From contig CM043963.1 of NCBI GenBank assembly GCA_014529385.2, positions 93,525,912 through 93,589,911 of the forward strand: a stretch of 64,000 nucleotides of DNA, in the 5' to 3' direction. The notes below the pieces were generated by a model that was not told the origin of the DNA, ran no database searches, and saw only the letters and a program-made list of their open reading frames with translations. A program made the translations under genes and the position numbers. This document shows, one piece after another, positions 33,401-42,584 of the stretch (within the stretch, counting starts at the first letter, position 1; each line of letters begins with the position of its first letter). The DNA comes from Adiantum capillus-veneris (Eukaryota > Streptophyta > Polypodiopsida > Polypodiales > Pteridaceae).

Positions 33401-34616
33401 TTTGCAAAAAACTATCTTTCTTCTCAAGTGTTAATTCCGTAGACAACATACCCTTCAACCTACTTCCTCCTAGGCCAGGTAATTTGCTCTCCTCTTCATT
33501 GGGTTGCCCTTTTGGTGATGGATCACTAGTTGTGCTAACCCTTTGTGGATCCTTCATAATGATACCCATCACATCAATGGAACTGTCACTTTCGTCGGTG
33601 GATGTGGTCTCCTCCTCAGAACTGGAAGATTCACTAGTGGTTTCATCTGCCGATGTTTCCAGATTCATTTGCTTCTGCTTGCCAATCCTCATGTCGTAGT
33701 AGATTGTCTCCCCTTTCTTACCGGTCATGCGTAGAAGGCCAGTACCCCAGTCCTGTTTTGCCTTCATGGCCATCAACCATGGCCTTCCCAAAATTAGTGG
33801 ATAGCCCTCCCCCTTAGTAGGCATTACAAAAACATCTACCTCTACCTCAGTGTTGAAAGATTTTATTTTCACGGCACTTACCACACCCACACACTTTACT
33901 TTTGCGTTGTTTGCCATCTTTGCCTTGCATGGAGAAGGCCTGTCAACCTCGAGCCCTAATCGAAGCATCATAGCTTCTCTCATTACACAGATTTGTGCAC
34001 CTCCATCAATGTAGGTGTTTCCAAACCTCTTTCCTTTTATGTTTACGTCGACAATTGGAAGGATGTCATCCATGTTGCATCCCGAAATTGCTCCGGCTAC
34101 CTTTGTTTTGGAGCGTCTTGTACTTACCATTTTAGACCATTGTCGCCTTACTTTTGGTGCAAGATGTAGCAGCTGTGGCCATGTAATCTTCGGTCCTTGC
34201 TCTGCCACATCCAATGTTAGATCATAGGGCTTAGAACTTTCCCCTAGCTGGAAGTTGGTGATGCCCAATTTCCGTCGTGGCCTGGATGGCCTCTTGCTAG
34301 TTTCTCCTCTCATGCTTCTCTCATCATCTGATTGTGTAGCTTTCTCCCTCCTAGCTCTTTTCACAGTCATGGCTTCAAGTGGTTCTAAAAATGTTACCTT
34401 CTCCTTACCCTTGTCCCTCTCCTTTGCTCTGGGTGGATCCACTACTACGGCTTTTCCTTTCTCTTCTAGCCTTATGATGTTTACAGGGCGATCAGGTGGT
34501 GGGGCTGGTGGAAGAGGTGGGATGGATGCTTGTAGTGGTGTCTGGGGTGGACATAGAATTTGTGTTGGTGGGGGTGGTGCTCGCGGTGGGGGTGTTCTTT
34601 CTCTAGGGGGTGACAA
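30489..34616 (-). CDS. pol: Tat element Pol: protease, RT, RNase H, archaeal-like RNase H, integrase
   Basis: An open frame of 1375 residues. About 1-150 is Pro-rich linker. Protease is around 190-300 with IDGGAQ (Gly where Ser is usual) and LGRPWL. RT is at about 430-620 with KNGKWRVCVDY, MPFGLTNAPATFQ and catalytic FIDD (near 32830). RNase H 1 is about 690-830. A second RNase H at 850-980 reads YSLYFDGAYK, NEAEYAAL and AQNQEADAL. Integrase has the H2C2 module (GGHF, CKLCQK) and core residues in WGIDAIG, ISDRGPGF and NGLVEKVNG. The frame has no ATG start. It joins gag across one TAA (34617-34619), so it is probably made as Gag-Pol by read-through, or the stop is a mutation. Confidence 0.95.
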   Translation of the reverse strand: MSPPRERTPPPRAPPPPTQILCPPQTPLQASIPPLPPAPPPDRPVNIIRLEEKGKAVVVDPPRAKERDKGKEKVTFLEPLEAMTVKRARREKATQSDDERSMRGETSKRPSRPRRKLGITNFQLGESSKPYDLTLDVAEQGPKITWPQLLHLAPKVRRQWSKMVSTRRSKTKVAGAISGCNMDDILPIVDVNIKGKRFGNTYIDGGAQICVMREAMMLRLGLEVDRPSPCKAKMANNAKVKCVGVVSAVKIKSFNTEVEVDVFVMPTKGEGYPLILGRPWLMAMKAKQDWGTGLLRMTGKKGETIYYDMRIGKQKQMNLETSADETTSESSSSEEETTSTDESDSSIDVMGIIMKDPQRVSTTSDPSPKGQPNEEESKLPGLGGSRLKGMLSTELTLEKKDSFLQMLMGFPNLFIDNYERITRITVVEHHIKLKEGVKPVVQKLRRLGVIQEKALLAEVRKLLEAGFIYPVENSEWVSPVVVTPKKNGKWRVCVDYKPLNAATKRDHFPLPFLDEILNEVAGFECYTVCDGYSGYFQIRIALGDQLKTTFITPWGCFAYRVMPFGLTNAPATFQRYVTYVFQPFFGTSIRVFIDDFCIYSSRISHLEKVTEGLATLQSLGGKLNVDECHIGESKVILLGHEISARGINADPSKVSALIALPSPTTARQLVSFLHKVRYLTRFIHLLSQLVLPLQQLTQRSTFTWDEESEHHYNKVKEVLATLPTISPPKWDEKFYVTSSVGDDSLGVVLLQKDTTTSFMRPIYFSSRMMTAGEKGFTHVEHLVLALRFATTKFRSYLLPKQFVILTTDEIFPYVVQHMDVSPRITKWLVRLQEFDYTAQVESTTRASLGGLMTYQVFEGKEKQAKGGEVRLPPVPPMVEGAYSLYFDGAYKRASDKAATGIVVFDDKGTKVFSLGQLLDSHSNNEAEYAALTKGLQWCVSQGVQRLNVFGDALLLVRQVNGAWTCKNPSLRTHLSGVKTLLGKFEEVQIHHIPRAQNQEADALASERLQDMVVGEIKLKLPLFQSSDALPEIMHFLETGECPSDLTKGQKQWLTQKATRYRLINDGLYCKGKDQILRKVPLSHEITGVIASCHDGVCGGHFALDITSRKILQAGFIWPSLNRDVHHWCKTCKLCQKAGTRSLMPEPQTPILSYGPFEKWGIDAIGPLPRANSGKFYIIMGFDYMTRWAEATATTRITAVEVAKFIYEHICCRFGTPLEIISDRGPGFRADLVGELMQKLGITRRHSSPYYPECNGLVEKVNGMVSKIITKQVNNHPGDWDNYLLPALWAYRTSFCTSLGFTPYHLVFGKEAILPIEVQLQSLRVMASHLQQPNMHLRDHIINLERLQLDREEAINYYAAQAEHRQLSFDEHLRKK

Positions 34617-35480
34617 TTAGTTCCTCCTACCTCCTCTATTATAGTTTTGTCGTGGTTTGGGACAATAGTACATACCGTGACCGTCTTCTCCGCAGTTGTA
34701 GCAATGATACTCCCTGTTTTGTCGTCGTGCTCTTCCCGGGTCTTGATCTCTTTCTTGACTCCTCCCTTGCTGTATTAAGTGGATAGACAAATTCTGCAGT
34801 TGGTCAGTAATATGGGCCAACATATCTTGTTGGTCATCTCTTACCCCAAGAGCCGGTGGTGGTGGTGGAATGGTGGTTGTCGTAGTTGCTGGTCGACGTG
34901 ATGTTGTTGTTTCTGTTGACTCGGTTTCTTTGGCTTTCATTCGCAGCTTCTTGTCCTTAAGGCGAGCAATCTCAACGGCTAAATCGTACGTAGCCGGGAA
35001 TCTACCTTTCACCTTCTCCTTGAGAAGTGGCCATAAGCCATGCGTGAACCGATCTTCTTTTAGGAAATCGGGTGTAGCTTCCCCCCTTGCCAGTGACTCA
35101 ACCCACCGTTCCCACAAATCCACAAATTTGGACTCATAGGTGGCATATTCTAAAAGACCCTCCTGCTTCAAGTCTCTCAACTTGTCCCACAACTTTTCTG
35201 AAGTGGTACCTCCCCCAAAGAGCCTCTTAAAAGCGGTTTTTAAGGGTTCCCAGTCATCCTTGGTTGCTTGTGGAAGTGCATTGTACCATGATCTAGCTTC
35301 TAGCTTCATGAGATGCTTAAAGATTCTAACCCGGGATTCATCCGTATCTTTGTTGCTCACTACACATGCTACTTCAATGTCATCTAGGAAGTCTGTTACC
35401 AAATCCTCCCCCTTCTTTCCTTTAAATGTTGGAAATGCTACACTTGCCATGATTACTGAGAGAGAGCTAGAAAGACACAC
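34617..35480 (-). CDS. gag: Tat element Gag
   Basis: Minus-strand ORF of up to 287 residues. The likely start is the second Met, MASVAFPTFKGKKGEDL at about 35450, because the first ten residues lie upstream of the conserved core. The helical Gag core (RIFKHLMKLEARSWYNAL, LRDLKQEGLLEYATYES) is followed by a Thr/Pro stretch and a perfect CX2CX4HX4C knuckle, CYNCGEDGHGMYYC, for RNA binding. It ends in a basic NRGGRRN and TAA, with pol following in the same frame. Confidence 0.93.
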   Translation of the reverse strand: MCLSSSLSVIMASVAFPTFKGKKGEDLVTDFLDDIEVACVVSNKDTDESRVRIFKHLMKLEARSWYNALPQATKDDWEPLKTAFKRLFGGGTTSEKLWDKLRDLKQEGLLEYATYESKFVDLWERWVESLARGEATPDFLKEDRFTHGLWPLLKEKVKGRFPATYDLAVEIARLKDKKLRMKAKETESTETTTSRRPATTTTTIPPPPPALGVRDDQQDMLAHITDQLQNLSIHLIQQGRSQERDQDPGRARRQNREYHCYNCGEDGHGMYYCPKPRQNYNRGGRRN

Positions 35481-35936
35481 TGCTTAACTTGCAAAAGTTT
35501 TTTTCTTCTTTACAAGGAGGCGTGTATACCCTCTTATACTAGGACATAGATTAAAACGTCAAACGGTACATTGCCTTGTACCAAAGGTAGGACAAATGGT
35601 TGATCTGATGCCAGAACCTAAAAAAATCGCTCCCCACCCAGCATGGTGTCAATGACGTGCTGGTAGTGAGCCTTCAAATCCAGTATTACCTTGATTGAGC
35701 GTACACGTGTTGGTATGTGTGATCTGTCTTGAGGTAGGTTGTACTGATTCATGTGAAGCTTAGAGGTGCTTAGTCACTTTCCAAGCTTGTGGGAGAGGGT
35801 GGTGTTCTTTCCTGAAACAAACTCAGTAGATCCCTAGTTTCTCTAGTGAGAGTGTAAGCCAATGATTCCGTTATCTATGCTGCAGCATCAGGTGCGACTT
35901 GAAAACTGACTGTGATAATTACCTCGGTGACTTGAG
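35481..35936 (-). other. Tat leader between upstream ORF and gag
   Basis: About 450 bp with no long ORF on the minus strand. It is the transcribed leader of the element. Confidence 0.6.
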
Positions 35937-36239
35937 TTACCCAATTCTCAAAGTAGAATAGTGTTGATTCTCTATTGTGTAGAGCTCCTTCCATTTTGTT
36001 GTTGTGGGTTGGTTGTAGGTTACGGACATGGTTTCGACCTTCTCCTTCTTCTTCGTGGCACTTGGCCTATGTATATCCACTGGGTTTGGCGTGTTGGTTG
36101 ACTCCCACTGCAAATCGATTACTGTTATGCCTGGCACTCGAGCTTCGATGGAGATGCGGAGTTTGTCTAGTTGTGCTTGGAGCTCCTCTTCTTCTGTCGT
36201 CCAATTAGAAAATCCTGCTAGACATTCATCCATTAACAA
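35937..36239 (-). CDS. Small ORF upstream of Tat gag
   Basis: About 98 residues from the ATG at 36233 (MDECLAGF). It lies between the primer site and gag, in the sense direction. It reads TEEEELQAQLDKLRISIEAR, a likely short coiled coil, then a Lys/Glu-rich stretch. Some Tat relatives (Ogre-like) carry an ORF here, but I do not recognise this one and no function can be given. A chance ORF in the leader is possible. Confidence 0.5.
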   Translation of the reverse strand: MLMDECLAGFSNWTTEEEELQAQLDKLRISIEARVPGITVIDLQWESTNTPNPVDIHRPSATKKKEKVETMSVTYNQPTTTKWKELYTIENQHYSTLRIG

Positions 36240-36288
36240 TAGTTTAGGGGTTTCAGTCTTGTAAATTGAAGGGTTTCATGAAAAGATC

Positions 36289-36306
36289 CTCAGTGGGGGC
36301 ACCAAA
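36289..36306 (-). promoter_or_regulatory. Tat element primer binding site
   Basis: On the minus strand TTTGGTGCCCCCACTGAGG follows the CA end of the 5' LTR. It begins with the TGG expected to pair with a tRNA CCA end. I do not assign the tRNA. Confidence 0.7.
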
Positions 36307-36515
36307 TGACGGGAGCAAAGCGAACCTTGAACCCCGACGGCCTCTAAAACACCGGGGACTGAATGGCGCGCCTCGAGCCTGTCATGGTAAAGCAAACAGG
36401 GGGACCACCTAGCTTCAGCAGCTAGGAAGCAAACAACACACCACCATAACAAAGTTTTCATCCAAGAGAGATGGATGCTTGGGAGTAATGATGAAGAGGA
36501 AAGGGAATGAGATCA

Positions 36516-36558
<43 letters not shown>

Positions 36559-37854
36559 GGGAGGGGGTGTAGCGGCTTAGTACTTAGGCACCACAAAAGG
36601 ATGGAGAATCTGCACACCCTTCACACATACACAAGCTCACTCCAAACACAAGACTAGGTGGCGATTCCACACACCTCACATGGGCAAAACATTGCAAGAA
36701 AACATACTCACAAAACCTCAAGCTTTATTTAGAGAATAAGGCGATGAAATGGGGAGCATAGGGTAGGGGAATGAGAAGGGAGAGCGTGGTAGAGCACATG
36801 GCGGATAGGTGGGAGTTGATGGCGAAGACTCGCACGAGGGTTATGGCCATCATCCTTCATTTAGTTGCCCTTCATCTTCCATAGCCAAGGGTGTAGAGGT
36901 CATGCTCAAGACAAGCATGGTGATTGCGGTGATGGTGATGGTGTGGGTGTGTGTGTGTGTGCACTACGCACACACAGTGCATAGTGTGTTCTTTGGTGAT
37001 GTTGTGTGTGTTTAGTGTGATGGTGAACCCTCTTTATATAGGGTAGGAGGGGGGAGAAATTCTAGAATTTAGAAATGAAGAAATCATTATCTACACAGGC
37101 CATGTGACTGTGGGCCCCACTTGTCTGGCTGTGTGTATATGTGCCAGAACAGCAGTCTCATGAGAGAGACTAAGAGAGAGAGATGGGTGAATGGAAAAAA
37201 GAGAGGTGACATGGAGAATAAAGTAACTACAAGAGGGGAGAAAAGGGAGTGTGTTCAGAGGTGAATCTTTGTGCAGATGTGTGTGAACACAAGAAAATCA
37301 GGTAACCACTGGGTGGGGATGGGTCTGTGGGCACCTTTTTCAGTGAAACTGAGTGTGTGTGAGTGTGGGGGAGGCCATCTGGCTACAAGACAAGAGAGAT
37401 TTTGAATTTTAGAGAGAGAGGGGGGTATTTGGATCATGGGAGAGTGTAGGAGAGAGAAAAGGGGGGGTGGGGTATACTGTTTTGGAAGATAGGAGAGGTG
37501 GCATGTGAGTTAGGGTGCATTATTGGTAAGGACAGGGGGTGGGGTAGCTTTAAGGGAGAGAGAAAGGAGAAAGGACAAGGGGAAGAGAGAGGGGGTTGAC
37601 CTTTTGAGTGGAGGAGAGGAAAAGGGACACCCGGTGGGGCAACATTGAAGAAAAAGGAGGCAAGGTGGAGATGGGCTACCCCGTAGGCATGAGGTGGCCT
37701 ATTTTACCTTTCTTATATAGTTACATAATCATACTTTATTTTTTTCTTACTTTTTCCAATGCCTTTTATCACTCCCTCCATAAGAGGGGGTTTTCATGGG
37801 GTGGGGACGAGAGAAGAGGGGTATGGGAGCTTGGCTTGTGAAAAGCCCCCATCA
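36307..37854 (-). repeat. Tat element 5' LTR
   Basis: It is nearly identical to 28597-30166, starts TGACGGGAGC and ends CCCCCATCA on the + strand, followed by GTGC. It includes the (GA)n run at 36519-36556. Confidence 0.95.
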
Positions 37855-37858
37855 GTGC

Positions 37859-38580
37859 AAACGGCTGCTGCAACACCACTCTCATCCATAGAAGACATGC
37901 TTAAAAGGATGAACGACATGATGAACAACATACAAAAAGCACCTATGAGGAGACCATGACAAGGGATGCCTCAATAGGGACAACCAATTAGGCCACAAAA
38001 ATTATATGTAATCAAGGGTAAATGGATGAACCATGAGACCACGAGTGCTACTTCAGACCAAACTATGATGGGAATGTTTAGTACGTGCCCATGCGGCCAC
38101 AAGGACAACCCATGTACAGATATCAGTCTAATATGGCCCAAGCTCAAAGACCACCAATGGGTATGGAAAGACCTCAACGTGTGTTGGGACAACAACCTCC
38201 GTATCCAGGACATAATGTAGTGCCTGTAAAGTACATGCACTCTGAAGGAGTCATAGATGAACAACCATTAATGCCTGCTACACCCTATGCAGAGCCTAGT
38301 CCATCTATAGTAATGGTAGAAGGTGATTGGTATAATTCACATCATCCACCAATGGAGGAACCTGTGACTTGTGCTCCACCAGAGCTCACACCAATGTATT
38401 ATGTAGCTAATCAAGGTGTCAGACTTCCCATGGTAAGACCCATGATCAAGCCAAGAACAGTAAACTTTCATAACTGAATGTCCAGAGCCTGACAAAAACC
38501 TCAAACCAAGTGAAGCCTATTGCATAAAATGTTGCAAAAAGAGAGAACACTTTCCGGAAGATTGTCTTAAAAATCCTTTG
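37859..38580 (+). pseudogene. Athila-B gag, second part with zinc knuckle
   Basis: After the Tat insertion gag resumes in the Ala/Ser linker and DMLKRMNDMMNNIQKAPM, then a Pro/Gln/Met-rich region (QRPPMGMERPQ, EPSPSIVMVEGDW, PELTPMYYVANQGV). A deletion near 38475 removes the first knuckle, which is still partly visible in Athila-A as CHNCGAND. The second knuckle reads CIKCCKKREHFPEDC at about 38523-38567. Stops near 37957 and 38475 break the frame. Confidence 0.85.
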
Positions 38581-40146
38581 AACAAGGGTAAAACCGTAGT
38601 AAACATAATCCAAGTGATACCTAGTAGCTCATCAGAGAGTGAACCGATTGTTCCAGTCAAGGTAATCACTAGAGTCCAAGCCAAGAAAAAGAAACACAAT
38701 TCCTCTGATGATTCAAAAAATACAAAAGTTTCCTCTCAAAGAATCAAAAGGAGCAGAAGCAAAAGATATGAGATGAGAAAAAAAAACAACGGGTTGAAAT
38801 TGAGGAGAAAGCAAAAGAGTTATTCCAGGAAAAGTTGAAAGAAAGTGGAAGTGAATTCAAAGAAACAACTGTGAAAGGATCCATTCTGGTTGATAAAATT
38901 TTTGAGCCAATTAATGTCGCCTTGGAAGCCTACCAAGCAAGACTTAAAGCAGGCCAAAACATAGAAAACAAATGGAAACTATCCTTCTCCAGACATGGAA
39001 GAAGCTAAGCTGGAAGCTTATCAAAATTTGGTAAGAATCATGCAGGAAATGCTGGAAAAACAAAAACCCAAGCTTGAAAGTATTCCAAAACCTAAAGAGC
39101 TTATGGTAAAAGAAACGAAAGAAAAACCTGGTGTGGTGGTAGAACCCCACAGTGAAACAAAAGAACCAGAACTTATAGTGCCGTACAGAAAAGATGCCTT
39201 AGACGAAATTTCATTCGTAGAGGAAGACTGGCCAAGACACTTATGGAAAAAAGTGAGAGAGATCAATGATGGGAGCCTAACTCTAGTAAAGTTAGCTCCT
39301 ATAGAGGAAGTCTGGTTGGATAACCTACCTTCTGATATGAACATGGATGTACAATCCTTGTATGGGGATTGCGGATCGGAAGCTTCAGGAATGTCAAAAC
39401 CATTGACCTTGTAAACATTGACCACTCAAGTAAAAAGAGCTGAACAGACCCTAGAAGTAGACAACATTCATTCAATCATGTCTACACCCATCCAATGCAC
39501 TCTTACCTTGGGACAACTATTAAAACTCAGACCATACTTATGGAATGATCTACAGAAAACCCTAGAGAAGGTGGGGATAACGAGATTAATCTCAAAAAGT
39601 TTGGAAAATTTGAAAAATAAAATGGACAACAAAGAGATTCAATCAGTTCCCATGAACAAAGTTGGAGAATATTATGAAGGGGCAAAAGGAAACACCACCC
39701 TCCCAATGAAATATAATGACATTGAAACCATGGCAATACTCGATAGTGGAGAAAACATAGTCATAGCCACTAAAGCAGTATGGGAATCCTCGGGACAGCC
39801 AACCATTAGACAAACTTGAATGAAATTGCAATTAGCTGACGGACACATTGAGAGACCTTTAGGGTTGCTTGAAAAAATGATAGTCAATTGTTGTGGAATT
39901 GAATATCAACACACTTTTGCCATAGTAGACTTTGGGAAAAAACTCAACTATGAAATCATATTGGGAAGACCTTTCATGCAACAGGTACAACTTATCCAAG
40001 ATTGGAAAAACAACTATCTGTACTTAAAGCAAGTGGGATCTATAACAAGAGTAAATCTAAAAGATCACACTTATAGAGATGTCTTGAAAACACCCATCCA
40101 AGAGTTTGATTCAGTCTCTTTGGCTGAAACTAAACTTCCATCCTAG
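38581..40146 (+). pseudogene. Athila-B gag tail and first protease (retropepsin)
   Basis: A Ser/Lys-rich basic region (RAQAKKKK-like, then KRSRSKRYEMRKK) leads to a Glu/Lys-rich segment and a conserved stretch (DNLPSDMNMDVQSLYGD, VDNIHSIMSTPIQCTL). The retropepsin follows: TMAILDSGENIVIA at about 39730-39771 with the catalytic D-S-G, then LQLADGHIERPLG and IILGRPFMQQ near 39955-39985. It would cleave Gag-Pol. Stops near 39412 and 39817 are present. This is the protease whose catalytic part is deleted in Athila-A. Confidence 0.85.
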
Positions 40147-41090
40147 CTAAACAAAGACACTCCTATCTGGATGTGTGGAGCTTCAAAAAACAAAAGCGTA
40201 AGACGAGAAGAATGTATCCTAGAAAGGGACTGCACAGACAAAGCCTATGTACCTGAACCCTTTTCGGAGCATTTATTTGAGCCATTCGAGTGGACTCAAA
40301 TTTTAGTGACAATGGATGTATGTGTGAATACGTCTATGCCTACTCAATTTTTCAATGAGGATGGCTACGACATAATTCCCATCCAAATGATTTACAATCC
40401 TCAACGTTGAAGACAAAGATGAGTAACCCAAGGACTTCATGAAAGCTCAACAAGTCTTTTCGGACCTCTATTACTATGCAACTAATGAGTTAGATGAACA
40501 CTCAGCTACCTCAGAAGATTTGGGGTCAGAAAAAGAACATACGAGAGCTCAGCTACTCTTAAAAGGAGGGGAGGAAAAGTTTTTTGACTTTCCAAACCGG
40601 AAATCAAGAAGACAAAAATAGTATAGACAAAAAAGAGACACCAGAAACGTGAAAACACAACCTATGCCATCAGTCTCCAGTAAAACACAATTTTTGATGC
40701 AGATAGATGCAAATGATTGTGTCAAGGAAAAAATAACTGGCAGATATCCTTCAAACAAAAATTCAAAAATGTCTCAAACATCGAGAAAGACAAGTAAGGG
40801 CTACTCAAGAAAAATCACAAGATAAGAAACCACTCATGACTAGAGTCGACCGGAAAAAGAAATATCAAGAGTTGAAAAAAGCTCTAAAGGAGATATACAC
40901 AACCAAAATGGAAACCACGGAAGAGGATGGTAAGGATGTAATGCGTGTTCCATCCCATTACAAAAAATATACTCTCCAAGATCTGAAAATCATAGTCGAA
41001 CAACCTGTTAGGGAACTACGGAAACAAGGTGAGTCTTACGAAGGACGTGAAAACGCTAAAAGGATAGACTTGGCAGAACCATGAGAATAG
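40147..41090 (+). pseudogene. Athila-B linker between protease and RT
   Basis: A poorly conserved stretch with short open segments: PFSEHLFEPFEWTQILV, a Ser/Glu-rich part near 40480-40530, and a Lys-rich helix YQELKKALKEIYTTKME near 40863. It occupies the place of the long protease-RT spacer of Athila elements. No domain is recognised. Several stops. Confidence 0.6.
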
Positions 41091-42584
41091 ACTAGACCTG
41101 CTTACATTGCGAATGACCTAACAGAAGAAGAAAAAGAGCTCTTGCTGAGCTTATTAAAGGAATACCAAGTTATCTTCGCTTGGTCTTACAAGGATCTCAA
41201 GGGCGTTGATTCAGACATCTATCAACATACCATACCCATGAGAGATAATGCGAAACCAAGTAGATAAAGGCCATACACACATAATGAAACATTTTCCTGG
41301 AAGATAAAAGAAGAGATTGAAAAATCAAAGGAAGCCAAATTCATTTACGAAATTGAACACACAGATTGGGTGTCTCCAATTGTGGTAGTACCCAAGAAGA
41401 ATGGAAAATTACGAGTGTATGCTAATCTCAAAAAGGTGAATGTAGCTACCGTTAGAGACAACTTTCCTCTTCCGATAACTGAGCATGCATTAGAACGAGT
41501 TGCAGGAAAAGAAGAGTACAACTTCTTAGACAGATTTTCGGGATACAATCAACTTTTGGTTGACCCAAAAGATCAGCATTAAAGTGACTGCTTTTGCAAC
41601 CATTGGGATATATTTTCCTATCGGGTTATGCCGTTTGGGTTAACCAATGCTCCAGCCACATTTCAAAGATTGATGAGTCATGCTTTTAAAGAAAATCTTA
41701 GAAAATTCTTAGAAGTATATATGGATGATCTATGCATACATTCATCAATCCGGGCTGATCATTTTGAACACTTCAAAAAGGTATTAAAAAAATGTAGACT
41801 CTATAGGATTTGCTTAAATCCTGAAAAGTGCACATTCATGGGTAGACAAGGAAAAATTCTTGGACATATAGTGTCTAAAAATGGCATACCTACAGATGTT
41901 GAAAAAATTCATGTCATTGTTGATTTTCCTAGATCAACAACAGTCAAGGGGGTACAATCCTTCATGGGGCATTGTGGATATTACCGAAGGTGCTTCTACA
42001 TGTACGCTATAATTGCAAAACCCATGTATAGCTTGATTACGCACTTTGAATGGGCCAAGCCATGTGAAGAATCCTTCATGAAGCTTAAGCAAGCTCTCAT
42101 CTCAGATCTAGTATTAAAAGCACCAGATTAGGATAAGGTATTCCATGTACATGTAGATGCTTCCAATTTTGATATCGGTTGTATACTAGCTCAACCAGGA
42201 GATGGGAAAATTTAATTTCCTATTTTTTATGCTAGGCGAAAATTGAACATGGTGGAAAAAAATTACACCACCACCAAAAGGGAAGGATTAGGAATGATCT
42301 ATGGCGTTAAAAAGTATAGACATTACCTATTAGCCAACAAGTTTGTGTTCTTTGTGGACCACCAAGCTTTGTTGTATTTGATCAACAAGCCATGCAACAG
42401 AGGAAGAATAGTGAGATGGTTCATCATTCTTCTGGAATTTGATTTCACTATGGTTGTAAACAAGGGCACTACACATCAACGAGAAGATCATTTGTCAAGG
42501 ATTTTTAAAGGGGAATCACCTAAAGGGGTAGATGATTATCTATCAGATGCCTATTTGTTCTCTGTGGAAATGATACCTTGATGT
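41091..42584 (+). pseudogene. Athila-B reverse transcriptase and RNase H
   Basis: RT: LLLSLLKEYQVIFAWSYKDL, VSPIVVVPKKNGKLRVYANL, NFLDRFSGYNQ, MPFGLTNAPATFQRLMSHAF and the catalytic VYMDDLCIHS (41715-41744), followed by LNPEKCTFM and VQSFMGHCGYYRR. RNase H: FHVHVDASNFDIGCILAQ, FYARRKLNMVEKNYTTTKRE, FFVDHQALLYLINKP, THQREDHLSRI. Only one RNase H is present, unlike the Tat element. Stops at about 41264, 41580, 42129 and 42214 and a frame change near 41620 inactivate it. Confidence 0.92.

Larger units (their letters stand above)
28597..37854 (-). mobile_element. Tat-type Ty3/gypsy retrotransposon with dual RNase H, nearly intact
   Basis: LTRs of 1570 bp (28597-30166) and 1548 bp (36307-37854) are nearly identical. 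GTGC flanks both sides (28593-28596, 37855-37858), a 4-bp duplication. Order on the minus strand is 5' LTR, primer site, small upstream ORF, gag, pol with two RNase H domains, integrase, polypurine tract, 3' LTR. The second, archaeal-like RNase H and the upstream ORF point to the Tat branch. It is inserted in gag of Athila-B and is the youngest large element here. Confidence 0.93.

Noticed and set aside
34255-34620. Plus-strand Gly/Ser-rich ORF opposite the Tat Pro-rich linker
   Set aside because: Antisense of a Pro-rich coding stretch in the long pol frame.
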